Below are positions 1 to 10,456 of a stretch of 64,000 bases of DNA, in pieces. Location of the stretch: contig CAJNOJ010000118.1 in the NCBI GenBank assembly GCA_905250025.1, positions 222,941 through 286,940 of the forward strand, given 5' to 3'. The position numbers and the translations under genes are program-made. The notes under the pieces were generated by a model that ran no database searches, had not been told where the DNA came from, and saw only the letters and a list, made by a program, of their open reading frames with translations. This DNA is from Adineta ricciae (taxonomy: Eukaryota > Rotifera > Eurotatoria > Adinetida > Adinetidae). Each line of letters begins with the position of its first letter. Within the stretch, counting starts at the first letter, position 1.

Positions 1-203
1 CGATGACATATGGACACCCTCACCCACACCCATAAGATCGTGATATACATGTGCATCGAACAAGAAAATTCCGAAATAAAACAGAGCAGAACCTAATCAA
101 GTGCTAATTTGAAGTGATTCTTCGAACCTATAACAAATGTTTAGCAAATTGTTCAATTCATCTTCGATCATGCAGCAAGCGCAAGATAATATTGAATTGA
201 AGG

Positions 204-1249
204 CTATTGTTTAGACGCGGTTTGTACTTCCGGTGTTATTTGATTATGAATCATTGTTGGTTGTTTGCATTGATTGAAACAGTATAATTTCGATAAGACA
301 TAAAGAAATTGTCGACGAAAACGCTCAGATGCACACATGTAAATATAAAATGGACTCTGAAAATCAATAGAAAAATAAGCTTTTCGATTTTGAAACAGAA
401 ATGACAACTTACTGCAAAATAAATATAGTAAATAATGATAATTATATTCAAAATCAACTGAAATTGCCGCTGAATACTGGGATCATTCGTGAAACTTGCA
501 TTTGTTGCAAGTGCATTTGCAGTTGTATAAGGTAAAAGGGTAAAAACATTGACAATCACTTGAATCAAAACCATGCTTGTCAATTGTTTGTCCAATTCAC
601 GGCGAACAATTGGTACAGTTCGATAAGCGATTTGTTGGATTTTACGATAAGACAAATAACCAAATGAAGCTGCTACTAGAACTGGAAGATAACCCACCAA
701 CCCAAGAACAAAAAAATATGCACGATAGTTGTTAAACATCAGATTGTCACTTCCACAACTTGTTGTGTTTGTAGATGATTCAATATAATGATAAAAAACA
801 ATATATGGAATTCCGTGACATATCCAAAATAAGATAGTGACGATGACGAGACGATGTGCTACTTTGATGTTACTGAATCGTTGCCAACGAGGTTGAGAAC
901 AAGTAGCAAAGAATTGATCGACTGTTGCCAAGCAAAAACATGTCAGCGATGCGGCAACACACAATTGACTTAGTAAGATTCGAAATTTACAATAAAACAA
1001 CGATGAGGTTGTCCCATCTGTTCCAATTAAAGCAATTATTACGCGCGAAAAGAAAAAGCTAAAGCATAGTTGACCAATATTAAACATTGACATCATTATT
1101 AGATAGAATGCACAGGCATTCTTACGGAAAGTTTCTAAGGACAAGAAGACAATGAGGTTCAGGGCATTTCCAATGATACCAGTGATACAAACAGGTATTC
1201 CACCATAGATAATAATTTGTTTACTTGCCAATGCTAGTGATGCGCCCAT
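204..1249 (-). CDS. Orphan rhodopsin-like GPCR, two exons
   Basis: Seven-transmembrane receptor of the plasma membrane; ligand unknown. Exon 1 is 1249..413 and exon 2 is 356..204. The 56-nt intron (357..412) has GTAAGT..TTTTCAG ends, and splicing keeps frame to give about 329 aa. TM1 carries the IGNALN motif. The TM3 end reads TVDQFF in place of DRY. TM7 runs across the splice junction (YYIYFASPFYIYM) and is followed by a basic ERFRRQ helix-8-like stretch. Reading straight through the intron would replace TM7's end and the tail with an unrelated sequence, so the spliced form is preferred. This subfamily is expanded in bdelloid rotifers (family knowledge). It is transcribed divergently from the F-box gene downstream. 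Confidence 0.8.
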
Positions 1250-1728
1250 TATGAAATGTGAAATAACGAATGAAGACCTTACTGAATTTATATATGTTAA
1301 AAAGCATCGTGTAGTTCTTGGATAAGATTGAATAGCTAATCAAGTATTTATCACATGTAGAGCTTTAGAAAATCAGATAGCATTCCATACTTTGAGAACG
1401 TTTTATAAGCAGTGTTCTCGAAACTCTTGATGTTGAAACCGGAGTGCAATGTAATTAAGTAACTATCATATGATTCACAAGATTCTCGGGTACTCAAAGT
1501 GTCAATTTCACGTCTTATATTTTTCATGCGATTACGAAAATGCTTTCTCTAAAGGAGAAATCCAACGCCGACGGCTTCTGTCAATATTTTCTCTTACGCA
1601 AGCTTTTGAAAAATTTGTTCCAACCATTCATATATATATATATATACATGTATGCGAGTCGCACACTTACGTTTCTGAATTTACTGCGTGTTGATTGATA
1701 CTAAACTGAAATATACACGACTGATAAT
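1250..1728. other. Intergenic region between divergent genes
   Basis: This 479-bp spacer separates two divergently transcribed genes and probably holds both promoters. It contains a short TA/CA microsatellite near 1630-1650. A 74-codon reading frame at 1470..1694 resembles nothing I recognise and is not called. Confidence 0.5.
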
Positions 1729-3429
1729 ATGTCTTTAGAATTAATTCCTGATGAGATACTTTTACTCATATTCTCTTATCTTCATCAATTTCATCTAATT
1801 TACGCATTCAGTAAACTGAATCAGCGATTCCGACGACTCATCGATCCTCATCTACAAGACATTGATTTATCACAAGATCGCGTAGTCAGCTATCCATTAT
1901 TTCGTTTATGGTGTAAACATATCCTTCCGTCCCATTGCCGAAAGGTTCGAACGCTTAGACTAGCTGGCTTCCATCAAGTGCAACTCTTTTCGCGATACAT
2001 TCGTCACTTAACCAACTTGCAAGTCTTAGAGATCACTGATATCGAAGAGGATACATTTCGAAACAAACACGATGACGATCTACATCATGTGCTGGATATC
2101 GGTTTCTTCCTGAACGAAGCTCTAACGTTACCGTGTTTACATACTCTATCGATAGATCTCGCAGCAAATAATATACTGAAAACGATTTCTTCGTCATCTG
2201 CTGGACATAACTTGACTCATCTTAGTCTGATCTATCCTCGTCCCAAAGGTTTATCATGTTCTGTTGGATATATATCACAAATGGACAACATTCAATATTT
2301 TTCGGCAAACTTTGATTCAGTCAACGATCTGAGAATAGTGTTAACTCGGTTGCCCAACTTGCGAGAGTTAAAAGCATCGCTAGTAAATTTTGATGATCCA
2401 GAAGTTGCAACTCGAATAAAAGTGCCCGGTACATTAGAAACCCTCTGGCTCGAATTCGGCTGTTTCCACTGCTGTACAAATTTCAAGTCGCTCAAAATGC
2501 TTCTGGATGTCTTCAAAACTCAAATTCATTCGTTGACTTTGATTTCTGTCAACGTGGACGAAGATCTTTCCCAATATAGGAAATTTCATAAGCTCGTAGC
2601 CGATTTCACTTGTCTCGAAACATTTCGATATCATATTCGCACTCTACATCACTCTGACTCACTGAAACGTTTTACACACATACAAGAAGAACCGGATGGT
2701 AGCTACTCATTTTATACATTTCCACCTCTTAGAAGATTCGACATTGGATCAGAGGCAACACGAGGAGGACAATATATAGACGACAGTCTCACCTCGTCAG
2801 AGCTATTCTTCTGCAACAGATTATGGACTTTAGGCGAGAAAGTACCTTCAACATTCAAGCTCACAAACAATGCAACACTGGCTCACGTACAAAAGATAGA
2901 GATAGGTGCAATTTTTGGAAATGATAGGAACACTTTGTGTGAGTATTTGTCGCAGGTGATATCTCTCTCGCCCAACTTAAAATGGTTGTATATGGATGTA
3001 GGAAAGGATACAAAAGTCTTTATTGATGGCATTCGCAAACTCTTTCGAAATGGAGTGAATAAGGGCATTACTCGCTTGGATCTAAGCTTAGACAGGAATA
3101 AAAATACTCAAGATCATCATCCGACTTTTTGGAATGAGCTAGCAGAAACTGTACCTCGTTTAACAACACTCAAATTAAATATTAAGTATACACGTCGACG
3201 TGAGGACTATTCGCTCATGACCGAAATAATTAATGACTCGAAAAGAAGCTTTTGCAAATTGACTCGTCTGCTCCTCGGATTTTACTCGAGACCGAACACG
3301 AACACGTTAGGTATGTCAGAATATTGCCAGAAGTACATCGATGAAATGCAGAAACCCCATTACAATTCGTTCAGTTTCACATTGAATTACGATAATGAAC
3401 AAGGCCATTGTGTTCACGTTTGGTTATGA
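1729..3429 (+). CDS. F-box protein with LRR-like C-terminal region
   Basis: Probable substrate adaptor of an SCF (Skp1-cullin-F-box) ubiquitin ligase, 566 aa, with no intron. The N-terminal 45 residues are an F-box: LELIPDEILLLIFSYL, then a YAFSKLNQRFRRLI helix. The rest has irregular leucine-rich repeats of the form L..L.L......L. The start is the first ATG, directly before the F-box, which is usual for the family. The protein is distantly similar in plan to the F-box genes at 45333..47072 and 58686..60428 (YAFEQLNPRFYRLV in the same place), so this family is present at least three times in the window. The substrate cannot be inferred. Confidence 0.8.
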   Translation: MSLELIPDEILLLIFSYLHQFHLIYAFSKLNQRFRRLIDPHLQDIDLSQDRVVSYPLFRLWCKHILPSHCRKVRTLRLAGFHQVQLFSRYIRHLTNLQVLEITDIEEDTFRNKHDDDLHHVLDIGFFLNEALTLPCLHTLSIDLAANNILKTISSSSAGHNLTHLSLIYPRPKGLSCSVGYISQMDNIQYFSANFDSVNDLRIVLTRLPNLRELKASLVNFDDPEVATRIKVPGTLETLWLEFGCFHCCTNFKSLKMLLDVFKTQIHSLTLISVNVDEDLSQYRKFHKLVADFTCLETFRYHIRTLHHSDSLKRFTHIQEEPDGSYSFYTFPPLRRFDIGSEATRGGQYIDDSLTSSELFFCNRLWTLGEKVPSTFKLTNNATLAHVQKIEIGAIFGNDRNTLCEYLSQVISLSPNLKWLYMDVGKDTKVFIDGIRKLFRNGVNKGITRLDLSLDRNKNTQDHHPTFWNELAETVPRLTTLKLNIKYTRRREDYSLMTEIINDSKRSFCKLTRLLLGFYSRPNTNTLGMSEYCQKYIDEMQKPHYNSFSFTLNYDNEQGHCVHVWL

Positions 3430-3679
3430 ATGCCGTACTATGGTCGTATTTGGGGTTATAGACTAAGAAACTCGTCGTGAAACATTCTATCAAATGATTG
3501 ATAGTCTCGAAAAAAAACGAACTTTTGCTTTTCAAATGAGCTTTAACAGCGACTAAAAAAATGTTTAATATTTCTGTAATTCATTCTATAATTTTATCTT
3601 TATTAGCCAGTAGCACGGATTATTTGAAGAGCATCCGTCTAGATAGATGGATGAAGAAGAAGAAACGAACCGAAACAAA

Positions 3680-3832
3680 TCGTAATCGTGTTCAAGTTTG
3701 GTAAGAAGGAGATATACTTCCCAGGTGTAATACAATTGGTGAACTGACTTTACCCAAATCTGTCTTTACTATCAGTACCAATGAAATTTTCATCAATCAT
3801 GTTGATACTACTAATCGAGTCATTAGGTGAGC
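3680..3832 (+). pseudogene. NHL-like beta-propeller fragment
   Basis: One frame reads NRNRVQVW, then a TAA at about 3710, then EGDILPRCNTIGELTLPKSV and FTISTNEIFINH. This resembles one blade of the bdelloid NHL-repeat proteins. No continuing coding frame surrounds it. It is called a remnant by similarity of pattern only, and it is the first of a run of decayed fragments reaching to about 6006. Confidence 0.35.
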
Positions 3833-4084
3833 TTTAAATTCTAATAATAGTGCTACAGTAATCAGTATTAGCGGCATCTTTTGTGGTCTCTTTATTGTTC
3901 GATCGAAGTGAACCATACCATAAGTGTACAATCATTCGCAACGACAGTGTAAGTCTTCTATTTACTTGCGCAGTTACTGACTTTTCTGGTTCTGTATCAT
4001 ATATTTCACAGACTGTGAGGGATTTTTGTTTATGTTGTATCCAATATTTGTGTAGCGGACTGATACAATGATGGAACACAATGT

Positions 4085-4480
4085 GAACATTATATTTATC
4101 CTTGCCAGAACAAAGGTGTTTGTAATGAAACATAAACGACCACATTAGTTTGTTTCCCATATAAAGCAAGATGGACAGGTACTCATTGTGAAAACAACAC
4201 ATGTTTGAATAATGGCTTCTACCAACTATTATTACTTAACTATTCATGCTAAAGTCTTGATGCAATTTATTGTGGATGCCATTGTTCTCCAGAGAGTTTC
4301 GAAATTGTTGTCTTTGATTTCCATTATAGTGATGTTAAGTATTGAACTGTTTATTGTTTTTGCATTTATCCAGTCAGTTCAAAAGATAGGAAAAAGACAT
4401 AAACCCATCACCATCATTCACCTTATTTATGTCAATACGCTATCCGCCAGATCGTTAAGCAATAATTAGACTCGAAAATA
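4085..4480 (+). pseudogene. Decayed EGF-transmembrane gene fragment
   Basis: Frame-broken copy of the C-terminal part of an EGF/TM protein like the intact gene ending at 17407. The pieces YPCQNKGVCNET, WTGTHCENNTCLNNG and LLLNYSC match EGF cores. After a frame change, RVSKLLSLISIIVMLSIELF parallels the VSKSVSFVAILILVIFILF transmembrane segment of the intact protein. Stops separate the pieces and no splice pattern rescues them. Confidence 0.55.
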
Positions 4481-4605
4481 TTCACACCAATATCTAACAT
4501 GACATTCGAAGTAACATGAAACAATTCCAGTGAAATAATCACCAATGCAATTATTTGTTTTCTGATGCACTTGTTGATACTCATCTGTGAACTAATACTC
4601 TCGAG

Positions 4606-5180
4606 ATGGATAATCAACCACAAACACTAAATGCTGTATTCCAAAACAATTCAGCAGCGCGTACTAACATTCGTAAGCTGAGTTCTTTTTTATACGGAAT
4701 CGTATCGGCAATGCCGGAATAGATCTTGCTCCTATTATTGAGTATGCTAAGGAACCATTATTGCCTTTGGGACAAGCATGCATTCTATTGTTTCATATTA
4801 TTGAAAAATTGTCGCTCTATGTTTAAACGGCGCTGAATGAAACTCTGTCGAATTCACCTTATGAACTTACAGATGATGAAAGCCCAGCAATTCGTCTCTA
4901 CACTATACTTAACCATACACTTATGGCAGATGATCGCATCAAACTACAACTTTTTTTCAGGTACTTGAAACTATTCTTAACTGCACTGGCTAAATTGCCA
5001 TGTTCTCCACCCTCGATCATATGGAGAGGCATCACGAAAGACGTCATGCAGACTTTCCACCAGGTACTTATATGGAAATTCAATCACAATTGAACCCGGC
5101 GCCTGATCTTTATATCATTCATCTAAAGCAGGTCATGCTAAAGAAAACTCTTCTTGAACCTCCCTTCGAATGTACTTGAC
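4606..5180 (+). pseudogene. ADP-ribosyltransferase (ART) pseudogene
   Basis: Remains of an arginine-specific mono-ADP-ribosyltransferase domain, spread over two or more frames. Recognisable blocks in order are LAPIIEYAKEPLLPLGQAC, a stop, YELTDDESPAIRLYTILN, RYLKLFLTALAKLP, IIWRGITKDV (the conserved Arg region), a frame change at about 5050, and the tail LNPAPDLYIIHLKQV ... LLEPPFECT ending in TGA. The order matches intact bdelloid ART domains. The Ser and ExE catalytic regions are missing or scrambled, so the copy is inactive. The intact ART in this window (25399..28077) is a different subfamily with TPRs. Confidence 0.7.
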
Positions 5181-5299
5181 ATTCTGTTTTTGTAATTAAC
5201 TAGTTCCATGACATTTAGGCGCTGATCTATATCCACAAGTTATGGGTGAGTCTTAGTTGGACAGTACATCGATAGAACTTGGATTACATCAATTTAGAT

Positions 5300-6006
5300 A
5301 TGCTTGCTATGGAAAAAAAGAGATACCTTCTACTGATGTTCTTGATAATCACTATGCTGTTCACACCAAGCATTCTAGGTGTTTTATTTGGTCTTAAATC
5401 CACCAAGAAGACGTCAGGTATGTTCACTCTTTCAACCTCACTTGGAATGTTTTTGCTGTACAGTCCATGTGCAAGGATTTCTCTCAAGATACTTGAAGTT
5501 TTAACATTGGATTATCGCCAGTTTCCATACCACCAATTACCATGGCAATAGTGTAAGTATATTGCTGAATAATAAAGGTGGAACTTTCCAGAATCATACA
5601 GTGCACCAAACAAAGTACACTCCAAAATCTATCATCTCAGTCGACTTCGATCGAGATAATATAACGGATCTTCTGGTGGTAAATCAAGGTAAAAATACGA
5701 TTAGCGTGCTTTTTGGTGACAACAACAACAGTAGGTTGTCATCAAATATCATATACAATGTTAGTATGCGATGATTTCAATGCTAATGGAAAGCTGGACA
5801 AAGCAGCGATTAGTCAGTCTTCTAATACCATGTACATATTATTGGGTACTGACCATAAAATTGCTCCGCTTGAGAAAGTCTATCCAACACGTAAATGGCC
5901 AAGTGCGACGGGAATGGCTGACCTCAATAGCGGCGGAAAAGTAGATCTCGCTGTAATCAACCTGTCAATCTGTATAAGATTTTCGTACATTTCATTTCAC
6001 TCATGA
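5300..6006 (+). pseudogene. VCBS/FG-GAP repeat protein remnant
   Basis: Fragments of a repeat protein of the VCBS/FG-GAP type (calcium-binding beta-propeller blades of the form DFN.DN..DLVV.N.G.NT.SVLFG). Visible blades are IISVDFDRDNITDLLVVNQG with KNTISVLFGDNNN, then after a frame change LVCDDFNANGKLDKAAISQS with NTMYILLGT, and then GMADLNSGGKVDLAVINLS. Frame changes near 5545 and 5740, and the lack of a start, mark it as broken. This is the 3'-most member of the decayed run. Confidence 0.65.
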
Positions 6007-6048
6007 TTCTGCATGAAGTTGAATAAGAATGCATTGGTTCAGGTCTCT

Positions 6049-6321
6049 TTATTGATTACAACATGTTAAACAAATACATAATGTACAATACGCATCAAAA
6101 AGGGGACCACAAGTTACACCACAACATTGTGTGCATTCCGAACAAATTTGACCACAGCAATCACAACAATCCATGTTCTCAGGCGTGTCCGATTTAGTAT
6201 TTGAGTTGTTTTCTGACGATGACAATGACGTCGTAGGTTTCATTTCGATCTCAAATGGATCAATGGTCGAAGCAGATGGCTGATTTGTTAAATAATACTT
6301 CGATGTCGAGTCAGCTTGCAT
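6049..6321 (-). CDS. Small cysteine-rich protein, I-mfa-like tail
   Basis: Protein of 90 aa from an ATG at 6321. The N-terminal half is polar and Ser/Asn-rich. The last 41 residues are dominated by cysteine (MDCCDCCGQICSECTQCC, then GPLFDAYCTLCICLTCCNQ). The CC.CC..C pattern followed by a CL..C..CC end resembles the MyoD-family-inhibitor (I-mfa) domain, which binds transcription factors in animals; this link is tentative. There is no signal peptide, so it is likely cytosolic. An upstream open frame on the same strand (6322..6497) might add an N-terminal exon, but I see no convincing splice pair. Confidence 0.5.
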   Translation of the reverse strand: MQADSTSKYYLTNQPSASTIDPFEIEMKPTTSLSSSENNSNTKSDTPENMDCCDCCGQICSECTQCCGVTCGPLFDAYCTLCICLTCCNQ

Positions 6322-6497
6322 TGTTTATTCTGTTTCTTCATCTGCTGACGAATCGATTCATCTTCCATGTGTTTGTTGAAAAAGGAAAAATAAACTTGAA
6401 CAGTCAGCATAATCGTCCAGTCGAAAATGTTTTTCTTCTTCTTTCTCTTACGCAGAACAATGTCCTCATGAATCATACGTAGTTCTAAGATAGACAT

Positions 6498-6568
6498 GTC
6501 TCAGTAGTCTAATGGGAAGATACACGATTGAAGCTCGTATGATCCAAGTTCGATTCTTGGCTGAGACA
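6498..6568 (+). tRNA. tRNA-like gene, anticodon position GAA (copy 1)
   Basis: This 71-nt sequence folds as a cloverleaf. The acceptor is GTCTCAG/CTGAGAC (7 bp). The D stem is GTCT/AGAT with loop AATGGGA. The anticodon stem has 4 bp (ACGA/TCGT) plus one C-A mismatch, with loop TTGAAGC. The variable loop is 4 nt, and the T arm is CCAAG/CTTGG with loop TTCGATT. Internal pol III boxes are present (A box TAGTCTAATGG, B box AGTTCGATTCT), and a T6 run lies about 10 nt downstream. The anticodon position reads GAA (Phe), but the body does not look like a standard eukaryotic tRNA-Phe. It may be a divergent tRNA gene or the head of a tRNA-derived SINE. An identical copy lies at 12835..12905. Confidence 0.55.
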
Positions 6569-7126
6569 TTTAATTTTTTGGCTATTTCTCATGATCGCAT
6601 GAGAGCGAGATGCGCATTACGTCAGGTCATACACATGAGTCATTCAATTTCATTTCAGACAAGACAGCAAAAGCGTGAACAATACAGTCATTCGTTATCT
6701 CATACAAACGACTTGCTATATGATCTGTGATGTTATTTATTATGTTAACAAGGTCAACGATTGAAACTGAGACCTGAAACGATTTGTTTGAGAGAACTCG
6801 TTGAAATCTAATTGTAAATGGGCAAAGTGACAACTCGGGTCTCTCTTATCGTATGTTCTATACTAGTTGACAGCATTTATCCTTTCTTATTCGTTCTGCT
6901 GTTTTGACACGTGCGCGATATAACACATACTAAAGTTCAGAGAAAAGAAAAATGCACTCATACTTTTTTGCCTCATCATCAGTAAGGTGTATCGCGTTCT
7001 TCTCAGTCGTATTTCGTAGATCTCTACATACATGTCGTTTTTTGTTTTACCATCGACGTTGCAAACATCAACTTCAGGAACTTATCAACCGACCATTCTC
7101 AGTGAGTTCAAAATCGAATCGTCTGA

Positions 7127-8410
7127 AAATATTTGAAAACTAATCCATTTGAAGGAAGAGTGGAATACGGTCTTGGTTCTCTTTCGAAACTAGCTGACGT
7201 TCTGCGTGATCTTTCGATTTCCAAGGCATTTATTATCACGGGTACTTCCTTAGCAACAAAAACCGACGTAATCGAACAAGTGAAGGCTGCTGCTGGATGT
7301 CCAATAACAGCTGTTTTCTCATCAATGAAACAGCATGCACCCATTCACGATATCAACAATGCAATCGAGCAATTAAAACAAACTGGCAGTGACGGTATTC
7401 TTGCTGTTGGTGGTGGTTCGCCAATTGACGCTGCTAAACTCGTAATTCATTTCTACAAGGAACAAACAGGCATCTTATTGAAATTAATCAGCATTCCAAC
7501 AACCTTATCAGCTGCAGAATTGACTATCATTGCTGGTTATACTAGTAATTTACTTCATTTTGTCGAAGGAAATTGAATATTTCAATGCTTTTTTGAAAGA
7601 TGAAGATGGAAATAAGGTAGCGAAGAAAGCTAGTGAAATTGGTTCATCAGCGATAATTCTCGATGCTAACCTATCTTTAAGTACACCCAATCGTTTGTGG
7701 CTTTCAAGTAATATAAATGATTGCTTTTCAACCTGAATTTTTGTAAATTTTCATTTTCAGCTGGTATACGAGCTTTGGATCATTGTGTTGAACAACAGTA
7801 CCGACCCAATGCACCAATCCCTGTCCGAGTTCTCGCTCGAGAAGCAGCTGGTATATTGTTCGAATCTTTACGAGCATGTCATAAGGATGCTAAGGATGTT
7901 GAAGCTCGACAACGAGCACTGATTGGCGCTTGGTTGAGTCTTTGGTCGGACGATCGTATAGGTCCTCTAGGTCCTTCACACTCAATTGGTTATCAACTTG
8001 GAGCACCGTTAGTTTAACCATAAGAAAATATAATTAAAGACATGTTTTTTAATATTTCTGTTTTATTTAGTTATTCGATTCCACATGGCATTTGTTCGTG
8101 TTTAACTCTCGCTGGTACGATAGTAGTTCAGGCGAAGCATTTACCTGAGCAAGAAGTGAAGCAACTCGCTTCACTTTTACCTTTTGTTAATACAAATTCG
8201 TCTTCATCCGACGACGATGCACATGAACAAGCTATGAAAGTTGCTGGAGCAGTCAAAGAACTTATTGCAGATTTGAATTTGACATGTACTTTACGAGAGT
8301 ACAAAGTACCACAATCAGATCTTGACAGTATTGTTGAACGTGCTCTTCCAGACGGAAAATCGGATAAGAGATACCAAGATTTTCTTGAATTTCTTCACAC
8401 TATCTATTGA
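7127..8410 (+). CDS. Iron-containing ADH, maleylacetate reductase-like
   Basis: Group III iron-dependent alcohol dehydrogenase fold, NAD(P)H oxidoreductase, closest in pattern to maleylacetate reductases of aromatic-compound degradation. Exons: ..7544, 7600..7707, 7761..8007, 8071..8410. The three introns are 53-63 nt, and each junction restores a conserved motif: GYT-NEDG, LWLS-TGIRALDH and LGAP-YSIPHG. Visible features are the GGGSPIDAAK nucleotide-binding loop, STTLSAAE-type TTLSAAELT, the metal-site region RALDHCVE, and HSIGYQ...PHGICS. No ATG lies in the first-exon frame; the open frame begins after a TGA at 7124. A 5' exon, or a one-base indel joining the open frame from 6952 (Arg/Ser-rich, presequence-like), is needed. 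A bacterial or fungal origin followed by intron gain is likely. Confidence 0.8.
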
Positions 8411-8839
8411 AAATGGTTTTTACCGGTTAAACAATAAACTACAGAACTTTAAAATAGCCCGTTCGATCGAGGTGTCGATAATAATAGATCAGCGATACGG
8501 CGATCGTTCGTCTCCTTTTCGTTATGTATTCAGTTTATCCTACACAACGTGCTATTGTTTATATACATATTCAGACATAGTAGTCATATGTGACTACAGA
8601 ACAAGCAAAAAAAATGACTTACAGATTCGAACCTTTCTTTTCTCTTCAGTCATACGATGCAAAAGTATATGCACTTACAATACATTCATTATGTCGAGAG
8701 CAGCTTAAACAAAGGACATGATGACGATGCATAAAATGTGAAGAGAAAAGAATCGCAACCGTATGTATATACAAATATATTATAGGTAATCACAAGTGAA
8801 GCAGCACTACGTTATTAAAGCCTGTTTATATAATACATC
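8411..8839. other. Intergenic, OYE upstream region
   Basis: No gene seen. About 150 bp before the OYE start resembles the region before the second OYE (13190-13357): both carry an ACTTACAG stretch, a GAA(A/G)AGAAAAGAATCG(A/C)AAC motif and a TATATAATACATCATGG start context. The duplication therefore includes the promoter. Confidence 0.45.
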
Positions 8840-10066
8840 ATGGTATCGTTTGCAACACCCTTACAACTTGGACCTCTGCTTTTAAAAAACCGTGTGATTA
8901 TGTCATCGTTAACTCGTGACAGAAATCGTGTTCCCGGTCCTCTTCAGGTCGAATACTATACTCAACGAACTGGCGCCGGTCTCATTCTCACCGAAGGTAC
9001 TCTCATCGAACCACTCGGCGCAGAATGGTCCAATGCACGTTAGTATTTACTTCACTCTCGGTTCTATTCGTTTTTTTCTTAAATTCAATTCTATTTGTGC
9101 AGCTGGTATCTATTCTGATGAACAAGTAGCTGGCTGGAAGAAAGTGGTGGATAGTGTTCATAATCACAATGGTCGAATCTTTCTTCAGCTGTGGCATATC
9201 GGACGCGTGGCTCATCCACTTCTGCAAGACGGTCGGCCGAATGTTGCTCCATCAGCAATCGCTGCTAAGGGTGGAAAGTTTCGACAACTGGAAGGTACTC
9301 CTGGTTTTGTAACACCAGTTGCTATTGAAGATCCTGAACATTATGTTGCATTATACAAACGAGCAGCTGAGCGTGCAAAAGAAGCTGGATTTGATGGTGT
9401 TGATTTGCATAAGTATGCGACTTTCTCTCGTGTTATCGATTTTCTTCAAGATTGTCTTTCATTAACTCTAGTGCCAACGGTTACTTGCCACATCAGTTCA
9501 TAGATAATACATCAAATCAACGGACTGATCAGTGGGGTGGTTCAGCCGAGAATCGATGTCGATTTACCTTACGTATTATTGATGAGATTTCAAAAGTTTT
9601 TGGAAATGATCGCGTTGGCATCAAGTTATCACCGAGTGGTGGTTATAATGATATGGGGATGACGGAAAAGGATACTATCGAAACATTTGATTATCTCATC
9701 AAAGAACTCGTTGCTCGTCGTATTGCTTACATTCAAATAACACGTTATTGGCCTGAACGTGATCCAATGAAGCGTGGCACTGCTGTTGATATATTTCGAT
9801 GGAGAAATGTGATCAATGGTGAACACACGAAGTTTTTTGCTAACGCAGAATTTAATGCTGAAGATGGTACAAAAGTGTTAAAAGAAGGTTTAGCTGATGC
9901 CATCGTATTTGGAAGACTTTACATTGCAAATCCAGATTTGGCTCAACGCTTAATCAACAAAGACGAATTGAATTCGAATTTCAATCCGAAAACGTTCTAT
10001 GGCGGTAGTGCAGTAGGATATACTGATTATCCAACATATGAACAACAACACAGCACAATAATATGA
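8840..10066 (+). CDS. Old Yellow Enzyme family FMN ene-reductase (copy 1)
   Basis: FMN-dependent NAD(P)H oxidoreductase of the Old Yellow Enzyme family; reduces activated C=C bonds of enals, enones or nitro compounds; probably cytosolic. Exons 8840..9038, 9103..9412 and 9472..10066 give 367 aa. Family marks: LGPLLLKNRVIMSSLTRDRN (FMN-binding N-terminus), LQLWHIGR, HNANGYLPHQF (the H..NGY catalytic region), QRTDQWGGSAENR (family signature, with Trp where Tyr is usual), and the phosphate-binding ADAIVFGRLYIANPDL. Introns are 64 and 59 nt. It is paired with a second copy at 13358..14577. Such genes in bdelloids are usually regarded as acquired from bacteria or fungi; here that is inference. Confidence 0.9.
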
Positions 10067-10456
10067 CAATCGAGTTTCTCATTTTGATTAAAAATACTAA
10101 AGCGAATGCTTTCAAAACTTCAGTTTAAAGAGAGGTGAAAAGTCATGATGATCATTTTGTTCTTTTCTTTTTTTATTTTAAATATCAATATTCTACTCAT
10201 TCGTATGATACACTTCACATTTTAATTAACTGAATACGTATTTCATTATGTTGTCTATATACAATTGTGTGAAGGCGACACGGCCTGTCAAACGTGTACA
10301 TTTCACTCAATATCAACTTTAGATTGATCATGAAGAAGAAACCGAAATTCTGTGAGAAAACTCTGTAGGTTTGTGTCAAGTTTTCCATAAAAATAATATA
10401 CACTCATCGAAATTCATACAGCAGAGAACTATAAACATTGTGTGAAACTCTGCTAG

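Noticed and set aside
1470-1694. 74-codon frame between the GPCR and F-box genes
   Set aside because: Low-complexity TATA/CA-coded centre and no homology.
6512-6730. Plus-strand frame starting inside the tRNA-like element, with a similar frame at 12849..13121
   Set aside because: The shared first residues come only from the tRNA-like sequence; the rest diverges and has no domain.
8322-8708. 128-codon frame overlapping the end of the iron ADH
   Set aside because: Overlaps a real exon in another frame, begins inside it, and has no recognised motif.
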